The notes: generated by a model from the letters alone, not told the origin. DNA of 64,000 nucleotides from Candidatus Rokuibacteriota bacterium (GCA_030647435.1 JAUSJX010000012.1:134063-198062); one strand, 5' to 3'. Positions 46,423-60,587 are shown, numbered from the stretch's first letter. Translations and numbers: made by a program.

Positions 46423-49400
46423 TTAGGCTTCGGTCAGCTTGACGGAAACGAGGCGGGAGAGCCCTGGCTCCTGCATGGTGACGCCGTAGAGCACGTCGGC
46501 GGCTTCCATGGTCTTGCGATTGTGCGTGATGACGATGAACTGGGTCTGGGAGCAGAGCTCCCGCAGCACCCTGATGAACCGGTGGATGTTGGCGTCGTCG
46601 AGCGGCGCGTCGACCTCGTCGAGCACGCAGAAGGGGCTCGGCCGGTAGTAGAAGATCGCGAACAGGAGGGCAAGGCCGGTGAGCGCCCGCTCCCCGCCCG
46701 ACATAAGCGTTACCGCCTGGAGCCGCTTGCCGCGCGGCTGGGCCATGAGCTCGACACCCAGCTCCAACGGGTCATCCTCGCCTTCCTCCGGCGGCACCAT
46801 GCGCAACTCGGCCCGTCCGCCTTCGAATAGTCGCTGGAAGATCTCACCGAAATGCCGGTTGATCTCCTCGAAGGCCTCCTGAAAGCGCTCCTGCGCCGTC
46901 CGCGTCATGCCGCGGAGCGCCCGATCGAGATCCTTCATGGACTGCACCAGGTCGTCGTGCTGGCTTCGAAGGAACTCGAGCCGCTCCTGGAGCTCCCGGT
47001 ACTCGTCGTCCGCCACGAGGTTGACGGGCCCCATCCCTTCGAGCCTGGCGCCGAGCTCCTCGTAGCGGATCTTACCGGCCTCGAGGTCCCGAGTCGGATC
47101 GTGAGCGGCGAGCAGCGTCTCCGCCCCGTCGACGGCGTGGCGGCGCCCGGCCTCCTGGAGGAGCTCCTCCCGGCGGACGCGCCCTTCCGTCTCCTTCAGG
47201 TCCACCTCGTGAATCCGCGAGACCAAGCCGTCGAGCCGCCTCTGCGACTCCCGGAGCTCGTTCTCGGCCGTTTGCCTCAGGTCTAACCGCTGGCTATGCT
47301 CCTCAGCGAGCACGGCGACATCCCGCTCCTTGCGGTCGCGCTCCGCCCCGACTTCGCGCGCCCGCTCGTCGGTCCGGCCCTGCTCCCGCGTCAGGTCCTG
47401 GCGCCGGTCGAGGATCTGGGCGCGCCGGCTCCCGGCTTCCTCGAGACGCGCCCCAAACTCGACCTCAAGCTCGCTCAGGCTGTCGATCTCGCGTCCGAGC
47501 GCCTCGACGCGCTCGAGAACGGTGGCGAGGTTGACACGACAGGACGTCGCTGCGACCACGATGGACGCCTCGCCGGCCTGGTCGGCCTCGAGGCTCTGCC
47601 GCAGCGCCGTCATCTCCCGCTCGATGGCCGTCTCGCGGGCCGCCACCTCAGCCAGCCGCTCGTCCAGCGCCTCGATCTCGCGCGCCGCCATCGACGCCTC
47701 GCCCGAGAGCTGGCGTCCCTCGGCCTGGAGCGTTTCGAGATGGCGTAGCACGCGTAGGGCTTCGCGGCGCGCGGCCTCGATATCCTTCTCGCCGCTCAGC
47801 CGGGCCGTCTCCTGAGCGTGGACGGAGACCTGCAAGACCTCCTGGCGGCCCCGCAGCGATTCGACCTCACGGTCCAGCGCATGGAACCGTCGCTGGGCCT
47901 CCTCCGCCTGGAGGGCGAGCTCGCCCAGCTCCTCCGACAGCTGGCGCAGCGCTCGCTTCCTTCCGAGAAGGGAATGGTCATTGGCCTGCCGTTCGTTGTG
48001 TCGACGGCCGCCCGTCAGCGCCCCGGTCGGAGCCAGCACCTCACCGGCCCGCGTGACATATGTTGCCACGGCCCCGTCGCGCCGCCATAGGGCCTCGGCC
48101 AGGTCGAGGTGCCCGACGACTCCGACGCCCCCAAGCAGGTGACGGACCAGCTCGGGCCGCGGGCCGCCGACCAGACGATCCGCCCAGGTGACGTCCTTGT
48201 CGTCGCTGCCCCCTTCGCCGGCGCTGCGTGCGGGAGCGAGCGTCTCGAGGGCGAGGAGCGTCGCCGCGCCCGCGCCTTCGCGCTCGAGATAGGTCAGCGC
48301 CGCCCGAGCATGCTCGAAGCGCTCGACAATCACCCACTGGAGGCGGTCGCCGAGCACCGCCTCAACCGCCGGCTCGAGTCCCGGCGGGACCTCGAGCAGG
48401 TCCGCGACGGTGCCCACCACGCCGGCAACGGACGAAGCCGCCTGCGGCGAGAACAGCGAGCGCACCCCGGCGCCGTAGCCTTCGCGCTCGCGCTCGAGCC
48501 GTCCCAGCGCCTCCCTGGCAGACTCTTTTGCAACAATGGCCACCCGGAGCGCCGCCAGGGACTCCTGCGCCTGAACGCGCATGGCTCCCTGCCGGACGAG
48601 CTCCTGCTCGACCTGCTCCCTCTCCCCCGTCAGCAGGGAGAGCTGGACTCCTGTCCGCTCGATGCTGGTCTCCAGGTGACGCTGCGCCGCCGCCAGCGCG
48701 TCGGCCTCGCCCCGGGCCGACGTCGTTTCCGCTTCGAGCCGCTCGCGCCGCCGCTCGAGCTGGGCGCCGCGCTCCCGCAACTCGCCCGCGGAGCGCGTCA
48801 GCTCGGCGCGGTCTCCAGCCACCCGGATCTGCTCGAGGCGCAGCGCCTCGACGGCCTCCCGGCGCCTGCCAAGCTCGGACCGCCGCATCTCCAGATCGAC
48901 GTCGAACTCCCTGACCTGCCGGTCCAGCCCTACGAAGCGCTCCCGCGCGTCTCCCAAGGCTCGGATCGCGTCTTGGAGCTTGGCGCCAACGTCGGTGCGG
49001 CGCTCGGTGAGAGAGCGAATCTCCTCGCCGAGCCGCAGCTCCTCCTCCCCCATCTCGCGGATCTGCGCGCCCATCTGCTCGCGCCGCTCCAGCAGGCGCT
49101 CGACCTCGCCCTGGAACTTCTGCGCCGACTGCCTGAGATCCGCCAGCCGGTACTCGCTCTCCTGTATCGCCGCGCGCAGCGTCGCCTCACGGGCCTCGAT
49201 CTGGGCGATGGCCACCCGCCGCTCGTCTTCCTCCCGGCGGAGCCTGGCACCCTCCTGGACCAGCGCCTCATGCGCAGCCGTCAGACCGGCGTAGTCGGCC
49301 GCCAGCATGGCCAAGTCGAGGGCCTGCCTCTCCTGGTGGAGTGCCTTGTACTGCTGCGCCTTCTTCGCCTGGCGCTCGAGCGAGCTGACCTGTCGCTTGA

Positions 49401-49989
49401 CCTCGTCCATGACGTCGCGGACGCGCTGCAGGTTCTGGCGGGTGGCGTCGAGCTTGCCCTGGGTCTCGGCCCGCTGCTGCTTGTAGCGTGCGACCCCGGC
49501 CGCTTCCTCGATAAAGATGCGCCGCTCCCAGGGCTTGGCCGTCAGGACGTGGTTGAGCCGGTCCTGGTCCATGAGCGCGTAGGCCTTGGGGTTGACGCCG
49601 GTTCCGGCGAAGAGGTCCTGGATGTCGCGGAGGCGGCAGACGCTCTTGTTGAGCAGGTACTCGCTCTCGCCGGTTCGGTAGAGGCGGCGGGCCACGCCGA
49701 CTTCGCTCCACGGCACGTTGAGCCCCCCGTCGTTGTTGAAGACGAGGCCGACTTCGGCCAGCCCCACGGCCTTGCGCGTGGACGAGCCGTGGAAGATCAC
49801 ATCCTCCATCTTGTGGCCGCGCAGGATCTTCGGGCTCTGCTCGCCGAGCGCCCACCTCACGGCGTCTGCGACGTTGGACTTACCGCAGCCGTTTGGGCCG
49901 ACGATGCACGTCACACCGGGAAAGACCTGGACCTCCGTCTTCTCGACGAAGGACTTGAAGCCCTGTATGACGATCTGTTCGAGGCGCAT
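46423..49989 (-). CDS. smc: Chromosome segregation protein SMC
   Basis: An 1188-residue SMC ATPase. Walker A is GPNGCGKS (31-38) in the N-terminal head. Two long coiled coils flank a hinge (around residues 510-660, with the SSVAGVVGTVADLL segment). The C-terminal head has the signature MSGGERALTGLALL and Walker B FCVLDEVDAPLDDAN. It forms condensin with ScpA and ScpB, encoded at 3.8-5.3 kb in the same window. ATG 49989 yields the standard N-terminus; the longer frame runs into the secA terminator region. Confidence 0.96.
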   Translation of the reverse strand: MRLEQIVIQGFKSFVEKTEVQVFPGVTCIVGPNGCGKSNVADAVRWALGEQSPKILRGHKMEDVIFHGSSTRKAVGLAEVGLVFNNDGGLNVPWSEVGVARRLYRTGESEYLLNKSVCRLRDIQDLFAGTGVNPKAYALMDQDRLNHVLTAKPWERRIFIEEAAGVARYKQQRAETQGKLDATRQNLQRVRDVMDEVKRQVSSLERQAKKAQQYKALHQERQALDLAMLAADYAGLTAAHEALVQEGARLRREEDERRVAIAQIEAREATLRAAIQESEYRLADLRQSAQKFQGEVERLLERREQMGAQIREMGEEELRLGEEIRSLTERRTDVGAKLQDAIRALGDARERFVGLDRQVREFDVDLEMRRSELGRRREAVEALRLEQIRVAGDRAELTRSAGELRERGAQLERRRERLEAETTSARGEADALAAAQRHLETSIERTGVQLSLLTGEREQVEQELVRQGAMRVQAQESLAALRVAIVAKESAREALGRLEREREGYGAGVRSLFSPQAASSVAGVVGTVADLLEVPPGLEPAVEAVLGDRLQWVIVERFEHARAALTYLEREGAGAATLLALETLAPARSAGEGGSDDKDVTWADRLVGGPRPELVRHLLGGVGVVGHLDLAEALWRRDGAVATYVTRAGEVLAPTGALTGGRRHNERQANDHSLLGRKRALRQLSEELGELALQAEEAQRRFHALDREVESLRGRQEVLQVSVHAQETARLSGEKDIEAARREALRVLRHLETLQAEGRQLSGEASMAAREIEALDERLAEVAARETAIEREMTALRQSLEADQAGEASIVVAATSCRVNLATVLERVEALGREIDSLSELEVEFGARLEEAGSRRAQILDRRQDLTREQGRTDERAREVGAERDRKERDVAVLAEEHSQRLDLRQTAENELRESQRRLDGLVSRIHEVDLKETEGRVRREELLQEAGRRHAVDGAETLLAAHDPTRDLEAGKIRYEELGARLEGMGPVNLVADDEYRELQERLEFLRSQHDDLVQSMKDLDRALRGMTRTAQERFQEAFEEINRHFGEIFQRLFEGGRAELRMVPPEEGEDDPLELGVELMAQPRGKRLQAVTLMSGGERALTGLALLFAIFYYRPSPFCVLDEVDAPLDDANIHRFIRVLRELCSQTQFIVITHNRKTMEAADVLYGVTMQEPGLSRLVSVKLTEA

Positions 49990-50042
49990 ACGATCACCGG
50001 GTTCCGGCACACACAGATAACACAGCCAGGGCGGGACGCACA

Positions 50043-50068
50043 AGAAAAAACCCCATAGGAGGGGGGTT
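50043..50068 (-). terminator. Intrinsic terminator downstream of secA
   Basis: On the minus strand AACCCC and GGGGTT form a 6-bp stem around an 8-base loop, followed at once by TTTTT. It lies 58 bases past the secA stop and 54 bases before the smc start, so it separates the two transcription units. Confidence 0.75.
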
Positions 50069-50125
50069 CAGGACCACCGGAGCACTAGATGCGGGGCCGC
50101 GTGCTCAGGCTACACGTCGCTCAGC

Positions 50126-52933
<2,808 letters not shown>

Positions 52934-52948
52934 ACGATGTATCTTACA

Positions 52949-54673
<1,725 letters not shown>

Positions 54674-54693
54674 CCTACGACGCGCGGGACGTC

Positions 54694-54735
54694 GGGCTCA
54701 AGACGTATCCCCCCGGGGGCTCAAGACGTATCCCC
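54694..54735. repeat. Two direct copies of a 19-base element between nadK and recN
   Basis: Identical 19-base copies at 54694-54712 and 54717-54735 (plus strand starts GGGCTCAAGACG), 23 bases apart. They fill most of the 95-base gap between the two genes. A short GC-rich block lies between them. Function unknown. Confidence 0.75.
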
Positions 54736-54768
54736 AGGGTCACAGGCCCGCGTCACCGGCTTCCCACC

Positions 54769-55626
54769 TTAGCGCTCTCCCCACTTGAGCTTGGTCCGCA
54801 GCACGGAGAAAAAGTGCTTCTGCGGGAAGCGGAGAAGCCGGATGCGCGCCGCCGCCTGGTGGACCGCCACGACGTCGGCCTCCTTGAGGGCGAAGCCGAC
54901 CTGCCCGTCGAGGGTGAGCATCACGTCCTGGTCGGACTGGAGCGTCACCTCGATGCGCTGGTCAGCGGGCAGCACGATCGGACGGTTCGTGAGCGTGTGC
55001 GAGCAGATCGGCGTCAGCACAACCGCGGGCATGGTCGGGAAGACGATAGGGCCGCCCGCCGAGAGGCAGTAGGCTGTGGAGCCCGTCGGTGTCGAGATGA
55101 TGAGCCCGTCGGCGCGGTAGGCCGTGGCGAACTGCCCGTCCACCGACACCGCCAGGTTGATGATGCGGCTCATCGCCGACTTGGTGATCACCACGTCGTT
55201 GAGCGCCACGTACTCCGACAGCCGCTCTCCGTGGCGCCACACCTGTGCGGCGAGCATCACGCGCTCCTCGATCACGAGCCCGCCCGCGAGGAAAGCCTCC
55301 AGCGCCGGGAAGAGCTCCTCCTTGGTCAGGGCCGTCAGAAAGCCCAAGCCGCCCAGGTTCACGCCGAGTATGGGCACGCTCAGGTCGCCAACGAGCCGAG
55401 CCATGGAGAGCAGCGTGCCGTCCCCGCCCAGCACGAGCAGCAGGTCCACCTGGCCCGGTAGATCGGGCTTTCGCGCAGTCGCCGCCTTGGTGTCCGGGCA
55501 GAGCCCCGCCGTCTCCTTCTCGAGGACCGGCTGGAGCCCTCGCTCCGCGCACCAGGCGAGCAGTCGCTCTACGACCTCACGGGCATCCGCCCGGTCGGTC
55601 TTGGCGACGACGCCGATCCGCTTCAT
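54769..55626 (-). CDS. nadK: NAD kinase
   Basis: A 285-residue enzyme phosphorylating NAD to NADP. The catalytic GGDGT motif is at 67-71, followed by VNLGGLGFL, then LNDVVI and DGLIISTPTGSTAY in the C-terminal beta-sandwich. A much longer open frame extends upstream, but ATG 55626 overlaps the tlyA stop (ATGA) and gives the normal length and N-terminus. Confidence 0.95.
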   Translation of the reverse strand: MKRIGVVAKTDRADAREVVERLLAWCAERGLQPVLEKETAGLCPDTKAATARKPDLPGQVDLLLVLGGDGTLLSMARLVGDLSVPILGVNLGGLGFLTALTKEELFPALEAFLAGGLVIEERVMLAAQVWRHGERLSEYVALNDVVITKSAMSRIINLAVSVDGQFATAYRADGLIISTPTGSTAYCLSAGGPIVFPTMPAVVLTPICSHTLTNRPIVLPADQRIEVTLQSDQDVMLTLDGQVGFALKEADVVAVHQAAARIRLLRFPQKHFFSVLRTKLKWGER

Positions 55627-56498
55627 GCGGGTTCGGCGGATTCCGCCGCGTGGGCAATGAGCGCGTCGAGATCGGGGGCGGTGCGGCCCGCGCGCGTCAG
55701 ATGGAGGAAGAACTCGCGGTTGCCCTTGGGCCCCTTGAGCGGCGATGCCGTAACGCCCCGCACGTGCCAGCCGTGCAGGACGCAAAAGCGGGCGACGCGG
55801 GAGACGACCGTCCGGTGATGGGCGGCATCCCGGACCACTCCGCCCTTGCCCACCAGGCCCTTGCCGATCTCGAACTGCGGCTTGACGAGCGCCACCGCCT
55901 CCCCGTCGAGCGTCAGCACCGCGAACACGGACGGCAGGACCTTCTCGAGGGAGATGAAGGAGACGTCGAGGGTGGCGAGGCCCGGCGCGTCCGGGAACGC
56001 GTCCGGGGGCAGCTGGCGGGCATTCGTCTTTTCCATCACCACGACACGTCCGTCGGCCCGGAGGGACGCGTCGAGCTGTCCCTGCCCCACGTCCACCGCG
56101 TACACGCGAGAGGCGCCGGCCTCGAGCAGGCAGTGCGTGAAGCCGCCCGTGGACGCGCCGACGTCGATACAGACCCTCCCCTTGGGCGAGACGGCGAAGG
56201 CGTCCAGGGCATGCACGAGCTTGTCGCCGCCCCGGCTCACGAACTTCGGCCGCGCGGTCACGCGCAGGTCGGCGCTGGGGGCGACCAGGACGCCGGGCTT
56301 GTCCACGCGCTTTCCGTCCACCGTGACGGCGCCGGCCAGGAGCAGGCGAGCCGCCTTTTCGCGGCTGTCGCACAAACCCCGGGCCACCAGCGCCACGTCG
56401 ATACGCTCCTTGACCTTCGCCTGCCCGGCACCCCCGGCCCGACTCCTCGGCTCCTGCACGGCTCCGGGGTTCGGCTTCTTCATGGTCGCCTTCTTCAC
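55623..56498 (-). CDS. tlyA: TlyA-family rRNA 2'-O-methyltransferase
   Basis: A 291-residue protein with a basic N-terminal extension, an S4 RNA-binding domain (KERIDVALVARGL) and an FtsJ-like SAM methyltransferase (VSRGGDKLVHAL, IDVGASTGGFTHCLL). TlyA methylates 16S and, in some forms, 23S rRNA ribose; it is often annotated as a hemolysin. A longer frame starts at an ATG 18 bases upstream, but GTG 56498 is preceded by AAAGGAG at proper spacing and overlaps the preceding stop (GTGA), so GTG is preferred. Confidence 0.92.
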   Translation of the reverse strand: MKKATMKKPNPGAVQEPRSRAGGAGQAKVKERIDVALVARGLCDSREKAARLLLAGAVTVDGKRVDKPGVLVAPSADLRVTARPKFVSRGGDKLVHALDAFAVSPKGRVCIDVGASTGGFTHCLLEAGASRVYAVDVGQGQLDASLRADGRVVVMEKTNARQLPPDAFPDAPGLATLDVSFISLEKVLPSVFAVLTLDGEAVALVKPQFEIGKGLVGKGGVVRDAAHHRTVVSRVARFCVLHGWHVRGVTASPLKGPKGNREFFLHLTRAGRTAPDLDALIAHAAESAEPA

Positions 56499-59002
56499 GC
56501 AGGCTCCTTTCTCCAACCAGTGATGCGGTCGCGGAACTCTTCCGCCAGCCGCTGGGCACGATCCCGATTGGCCGACTCGGCCACCACATGGAACGTCGCT
56601 CGGTCCGCGTCCGGAATCGCCGCCACCCAGTCATCACCCATGCTGACCCGCACACCCTCGATCAACTCGACGCTGCCGCCCTTGGTCGCCTGGATCAGCC
56701 GCCGCATCACCGCGCCCTTGCGCTCGTCCGGGCACGGCACTTCGAGCCGCGCGACGTGACTCTCGGGGACGGCCCGCGTGAGCTGATGCAGCCGCACGTC
56801 GAGCCGCGCCATCATCTCGAGGATCCGCACGACCGCCGACATGCCGTCGAACGCCGGGTGGAAGCTCGGGAAGATCAGCCCGCCCAGCTCCTCGCCCACC
56901 AGCGCGACGTCGGGCGCCAGAGCGGCCTCGGTCAGCGCCCGCGCGGTCCCGCGGGAGCGCGTGACCTGGAACCCGTGCTCTTCGGCCATCCGCTCGACCG
57001 CCCGCGATGCGGTGACCGGCACCACGATGCGGCCGGACGGCCGCGTGCGCATCACCAGGAGCGCGACTAAGGCCAGCGTCAGGTCGCCCCCGAGGATCTC
57101 GCCCTTCTCATCGACCAGGAAAACTTTCTCGCCCCCCGTATCGAGGAGCACCCCGAGATCCGCCCCGAGCGTGCGGACGATGTTGGACAGCTGGTGCAGC
57201 GAACGCTCGAACTCCTCCGCGGTCTTGGAGATCTTCGTCTCGTCCAGGTAGGCGTTGAGCGAGATGACCTCGACCCCGAGCGCGCCGAGCACGGAGGGAA
57301 AGATGGACGACGCGGAGCCGAAGGCGTAGTCGAGGACCATCCGCAGGCAGGCCCGGCGGACCACCTCGCGGTCCACTGAGCCGAGCAGCCCGTCCCGGTA
57401 CCTGTCCGTGCCCGCGTGCGGAAAGGACAGGGTCCCAATGCCGTCCATAGGCGCCCGCTCGAAGTCCTCCATGAAGAACAGGCGCTCCATCGCCTTTTCC
57501 TTGTCCGGAGCCAGCTCGAGTCCCCGCGAATCGAAGAACTTGATGTCGAGCAGCTGGGGATCGTAGGGGGACTTCCGCACGTGGCTACCGCCCGCCAGGC
57601 CCAGCGCGGCGACCTGGTAGCGCACGACCGGGATCGGCGCCACGCCCAGGTCCTGCACGTCGACTCCCACGGACAAGAGGCCCGACATGAGCGCCCGGTT
57701 GATCATTCGCGAAGCCTTGTGGTGGTCTCGGCTCGTGATCATGACCCTGCGCCTGCCGACGATGGCCCCGCATGCGGCGCCGAGCTTGGCCGCGAACTCG
57801 GGCGATACCTCGATGTTGGCGAGCCCCGAGACTCCGTAGCGGCCGAAGAGCGACCGGCTCCAGCGCTCGCCCCACACGAGGCTCATGGCCAGCGTCGCGC
57901 CGTCCTCGACTTCCTTGTACGGCCAGACCTTCACGTTGGCCTTGACGACGCTTCCCTCGCCGATTCGGCAGAAATCCGCGATCACGACGCCCTCGGCCAG
58001 GAACGCGTTCGCCCCCACGACGCTCTTGCGCCCGATCACGGCCTCCTTGACCACGGCGCCCGGGCCGATCTCCACCGCGTCCCAGACGACGCTGCTCTCG
58101 ACATCGGCCCCTGCCTGGATGACGGTCTCCGGCCCGATGACCGAGTTGGCGACGCGTGCCCCGGCCGCCACCTGCGCCCCGCGGCCGAGAATGACGGAGC
58201 CCGAGAGCCGCGCCGAGTGGTCCACGTGGGCGCCCTCGTCGAGCCACACCGTGTGCCCCTCCGTGACGTGCCGTTCCCCCGGGATGTCCACCCCGATCTT
58301 GCCCTGGAGGAGATCGAGGTGCGCCGTCCGGTACTCTGCCAGGTCGCCCACATCGCGCCAGTAGCCCTCCGCGACGTATCCCCAGAGCGGGCGGCCGCCG
58401 GCGAGGAGCGCCGGGAACAGCTCCTTCCCGAAATCGTAAGAGCGGCCCGCGGGGATGGCCGGGAACACCGAGGGCTCGAGGAGGTAGATGCCGGTGTTGA
58501 TCGTGTCGCTGAACACCTCTCCCCACGCCGGCTTCTCGAGGAAGCGGAGCACCCGCCCCTCCTCGTCGGTGATCACGATCCCGTAGGCCAGGGGCAGCTC
58601 CACCCGGGTCAGTACCATGGTCGCCTCGGCGCCCCGGCCTTTGTGGAAGGCCGCGGCCCCGGCGAGGTCGATGTCCGTCAGGACGTCGGCCGATACGACC
58701 AGGACCGGCTCGTCCGAGTCACCGACCGCGAACTTCACCGCGCCGGCGGTCCCGAGATCGGCCGGCGGGGTGACATAGGTCATCTTGACGCCCCAGCGGC
58801 TGCCGTCGCCGAAGTAGGAGGTGATCGTGTCCGGCAGGAAGTAGAGCAGCACGCACAGGTCGGTGAAACCGTGCCGCTTCAGGAGCCGCACCATGTGCTC
58901 CATGACAGGGACGTTCCCGACGGGCACGAGCGGCTTGGGAAGGTGGGCGGTCAGCGGCCGGAGGCGCGTCCCGAACCCTCCGGCCATCACGACGGCCTTC
59001 AC
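56495..59002 (-). CDS. Sugar nucleotidyltransferase fused to a degenerate phosphohexomutase domain
   Basis: An 835-residue protein in three parts. Residues 1-235 are a nucleotidyltransferase (AGGFGTRLRPLT; LPKPLVPVGN), of the mannose-1-phosphate guanylyltransferase/glucose-1-phosphate thymidylyltransferase type. Residues 240-370 are hexapeptide beta-helix repeats. Residues 380-835 resemble a phosphomannomutase/phosphoglucomutase: FGRYGVSG (386-393) and a serine loop GGSHVRKSP (471-479) where active enzymes have TASHNP. The metal loop is DTGGEK (621-626) instead of DGDxDR. The third part is therefore probably not a functional mutase. It heads tlyA-nadK-recN and has a good promoter. Confidence 0.88.
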   Translation of the reverse strand: MKAVVMAGGFGTRLRPLTAHLPKPLVPVGNVPVMEHMVRLLKRHGFTDLCVLLYFLPDTITSYFGDGSRWGVKMTYVTPPADLGTAGAVKFAVGDSDEPVLVVSADVLTDIDLAGAAAFHKGRGAEATMVLTRVELPLAYGIVITDEEGRVLRFLEKPAWGEVFSDTINTGIYLLEPSVFPAIPAGRSYDFGKELFPALLAGGRPLWGYVAEGYWRDVGDLAEYRTAHLDLLQGKIGVDIPGERHVTEGHTVWLDEGAHVDHSARLSGSVILGRGAQVAAGARVANSVIGPETVIQAGADVESSVVWDAVEIGPGAVVKEAVIGRKSVVGANAFLAEGVVIADFCRIGEGSVVKANVKVWPYKEVEDGATLAMSLVWGERWSRSLFGRYGVSGLANIEVSPEFAAKLGAACGAIVGRRRVMITSRDHHKASRMINRALMSGLLSVGVDVQDLGVAPIPVVRYQVAALGLAGGSHVRKSPYDPQLLDIKFFDSRGLELAPDKEKAMERLFFMEDFERAPMDGIGTLSFPHAGTDRYRDGLLGSVDREVVRRACLRMVLDYAFGSASSIFPSVLGALGVEVISLNAYLDETKISKTAEEFERSLHQLSNIVRTLGADLGVLLDTGGEKVFLVDEKGEILGGDLTLALVALLVMRTRPSGRIVVPVTASRAVERMAEEHGFQVTRSRGTARALTEAALAPDVALVGEELGGLIFPSFHPAFDGMSAVVRILEMMARLDVRLHQLTRAVPESHVARLEVPCPDERKGAVMRRLIQATKGGSVELIEGVRVSMGDDWVAAIPDADRATFHVVAESANRDRAQRLAEEFRDRITGWRKEPA

Positions 59003-59057
59003 GAGGGGATCACCAAAGGGCCGGATCGAGGCGGAAACAGGTCACCGAGCATACCGA

Positions 59058-59087
59058 ATTATAGCGGGAAATGCCCGGAAGGCGGAA
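59058..59087 (-). promoter_or_regulatory. Promoter of the nucleotidyltransferase-tlyA-nadK-recN unit
   Basis: A perfect TATAAT on the minus strand at 59063-59058. An 18-base spacer separates it from TTCCGC at 59087-59082, a weak -35. It lies in the 86-base gap between the rhomboid gene end and the start at 59002, giving a leader of about 50 bases. Confidence 0.6.
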
Positions 59088-59088
59088 C

Positions 59089-59826
59089 TTACCAGGAACG
59101 GCCCGGACCGCCGTCCCCGGGGTTGCGCGGGCGTAGGACGAAGAGCAGAACCATCCCGGCGAGAAACCCTCCCAGGTGGGCGAACCAGGCTGTCTCCCCT
59201 CCCATGGCCTCGCCGCGACCGGTCGCAGCCCCCCACGTCGCCAGGCCGCTGACGAACTGGACGACGAACCACAAGCCGAGGACCAGGATGGCCGGGACGC
59301 GCACGATCCGGACGAAGAAGCCGAGAACAATGAGCGTCAGCACGTTCGCACGGGGAAAGAGCAGCAGGTAGGCGCCGAGCACGCCCGAAACCGCCCCGCT
59401 GGCCCCGATCATGGGCACGGAGGACGCGGCGCTGAGGGCGGTCTGGGCCGCCGCCGCGACCGCGCCTGAGACCAGGTAGAACAGCGTGAAGCGGGCGTGG
59501 CCCAAGGTGTCCTCGACGTTGTTGCCGAAGATCCAAAGGTAGAGCATGTTGCCGCCGACGTGCAGGAACCCTCCGTGGAGGAACATTGAAGTCAAGACTG
59601 TCAGCGTCGGCGGGAGCAGCCATGAGCCGGGCGAGCAGGCTCCCGTCAGGCGGCACGGCACGAGCCCGAACTCCAGGATGAAGTCGCGGGAGGCCCGGAG
59701 CCCGTCGGGTGAGCCCTCTCCCTGGAGGGAGAGTTGGTAAAGGAAGACCAGGATATTGAGCGCGATGAGCGCGACCGTGATGATCGGTGTGGTCCGGGTC
59801 GGGATGTCATCCTTAAGAGGGAACAC
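59089..59826 (-). CDS. Rhomboid family intramembrane serine protease
   Basis: A 245-residue polytopic protein with about six membrane helices. Catalytic features are intact: Ser in GASGAVSG (Ser143), the second dyad member His in WFAHLGG, and HVGGN in the oxyanion helix. An insertion of charged and Gly/Pro residues (about 33-66) sits in the first loop. Rhomboids cleave membrane helices; the substrate cannot be read from sequence. A GTG at 59826 gives the typical start (FPLKDDIPT) eight bases after the phnE stop. Confidence 0.88.
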   Translation of the reverse strand: MFPLKDDIPTRTTPIITVALIALNILVFLYQLSLQGEGSPDGLRASRDFILEFGLVPCRLTGACSPGSWLLPPTLTVLTSMFLHGGFLHVGGNMLYLWIFGNNVEDTLGHARFTLFYLVSGAVAAAAQTALSAASSVPMIGASGAVSGVLGAYLLLFPRANVLTLIVLGFFVRIVRVPAILVLGLWFVVQFVSGLATWGAATGRGEAMGGETAWFAHLGGFLAGMVLLFVLRPRNPGDGGPGRSW

Positions 59827-59834
59827 TTGGCCGG

Positions 59835-60587
59835 CTAGACGAGCCGCGCGCGCAGCCGGGACGAGGCGAAATCCACGAGCATGACCATCGCCACGAGCAC
59901 CAGCAACATGGTCGATGCCGCGGGGTAGTTCATCAGTCTCAGGTAGGTCTGAATATAGAACCCGATGCCTCCCGCTCCGACGAAGCCCAGCACGGTCGCC
60001 GCGCGGATGGTGGTCTCGAAGCGGTAGAGCGTGAAGGACAGGAACTGCGGCAAGAGCTGCGGGACCACGCCCCATCTCAGCACCTGGAGCCGCGTGGCGC
60101 CCACGGCCTCCACCGCCTCCACCGGGCCGGGATCCATGGCTTCGATGGCTTCGGAATAGAGCTTCGCGAGCACGGTCCCGGTATACACCACCACGGCCAA
60201 TACGCCCGGAAAGGGTCCCAGCCCAACCGCAGCCACGAAGAAGAGCGCGTAGACGAGAGTGTCAATCGCCCGGAAGGCGTTGAGCGCGCTGCGTGTCCAG
60301 TAGAAGGTCCAACGGGGCGAGGTGTTTCTGGCCGCGGCGAAGGCGACGGGCAGCGCCAACACGGCGCCCACGGCCGTCCCTGCCACGGCGATCTGCAGCG
60401 TCTGCAGCGCGCCCCGGAGCGCCTGACCGAGCACCCTCAGGTCGGGCGGCAGCATGCGGCCGACGAAATCAAACATGAAGGGGACACCTTCGACGAGCCG
60501 CCCCAGCGACACCTCGGTGGACCACGCCGACCAGATGAAAGCGGCGGCGATCGCCAGCCCGCCCGCCCAACGTCGCCCGGTGCTCAC
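59835..60587 (-). CDS. phnE: Phosphonate-type ABC transporter permease
   Basis: A 250-residue permease with about six hydrophobic segments and the EAA loop (EAVEAVGATRLQVLRWGVVP) that contacts the ATPase. Closest family is PhnE, which imports phosphonates, phosphite or related phosphorus anions. GTG start overlaps phnC (GTGA). The substrate-binding protein PhnD is not adjacent, so specificity is unknown. Confidence 0.88.
   Translation of the reverse strand: MSTGRRWAGGLAIAAAFIWSAWSTEVSLGRLVEGVPFMFDFVGRMLPPDLRVLGQALRGALQTLQIAVAGTAVGAVLALPVAFAAARNTSPRWTFYWTRSALNAFRAIDTLVYALFFVAAVGLGPFPGVLAVVVYTGTVLAKLYSEAIEAMDPGPVEAVEAVGATRLQVLRWGVVPQLLPQFLSFTLYRFETTIRAATVLGFVGAGGIGFYIQTYLRLMNYPAASTMLLVLVAMVMLVDFASSRLRARLV

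Noticed and set aside
54769-56655. A 628-residue protein joining nadK to upstream sequence
   Set aside because: The first half is the out-of-frame shadow of tlyA. The NAD kinase start at 55626 fits the family and overlaps the tlyA stop.
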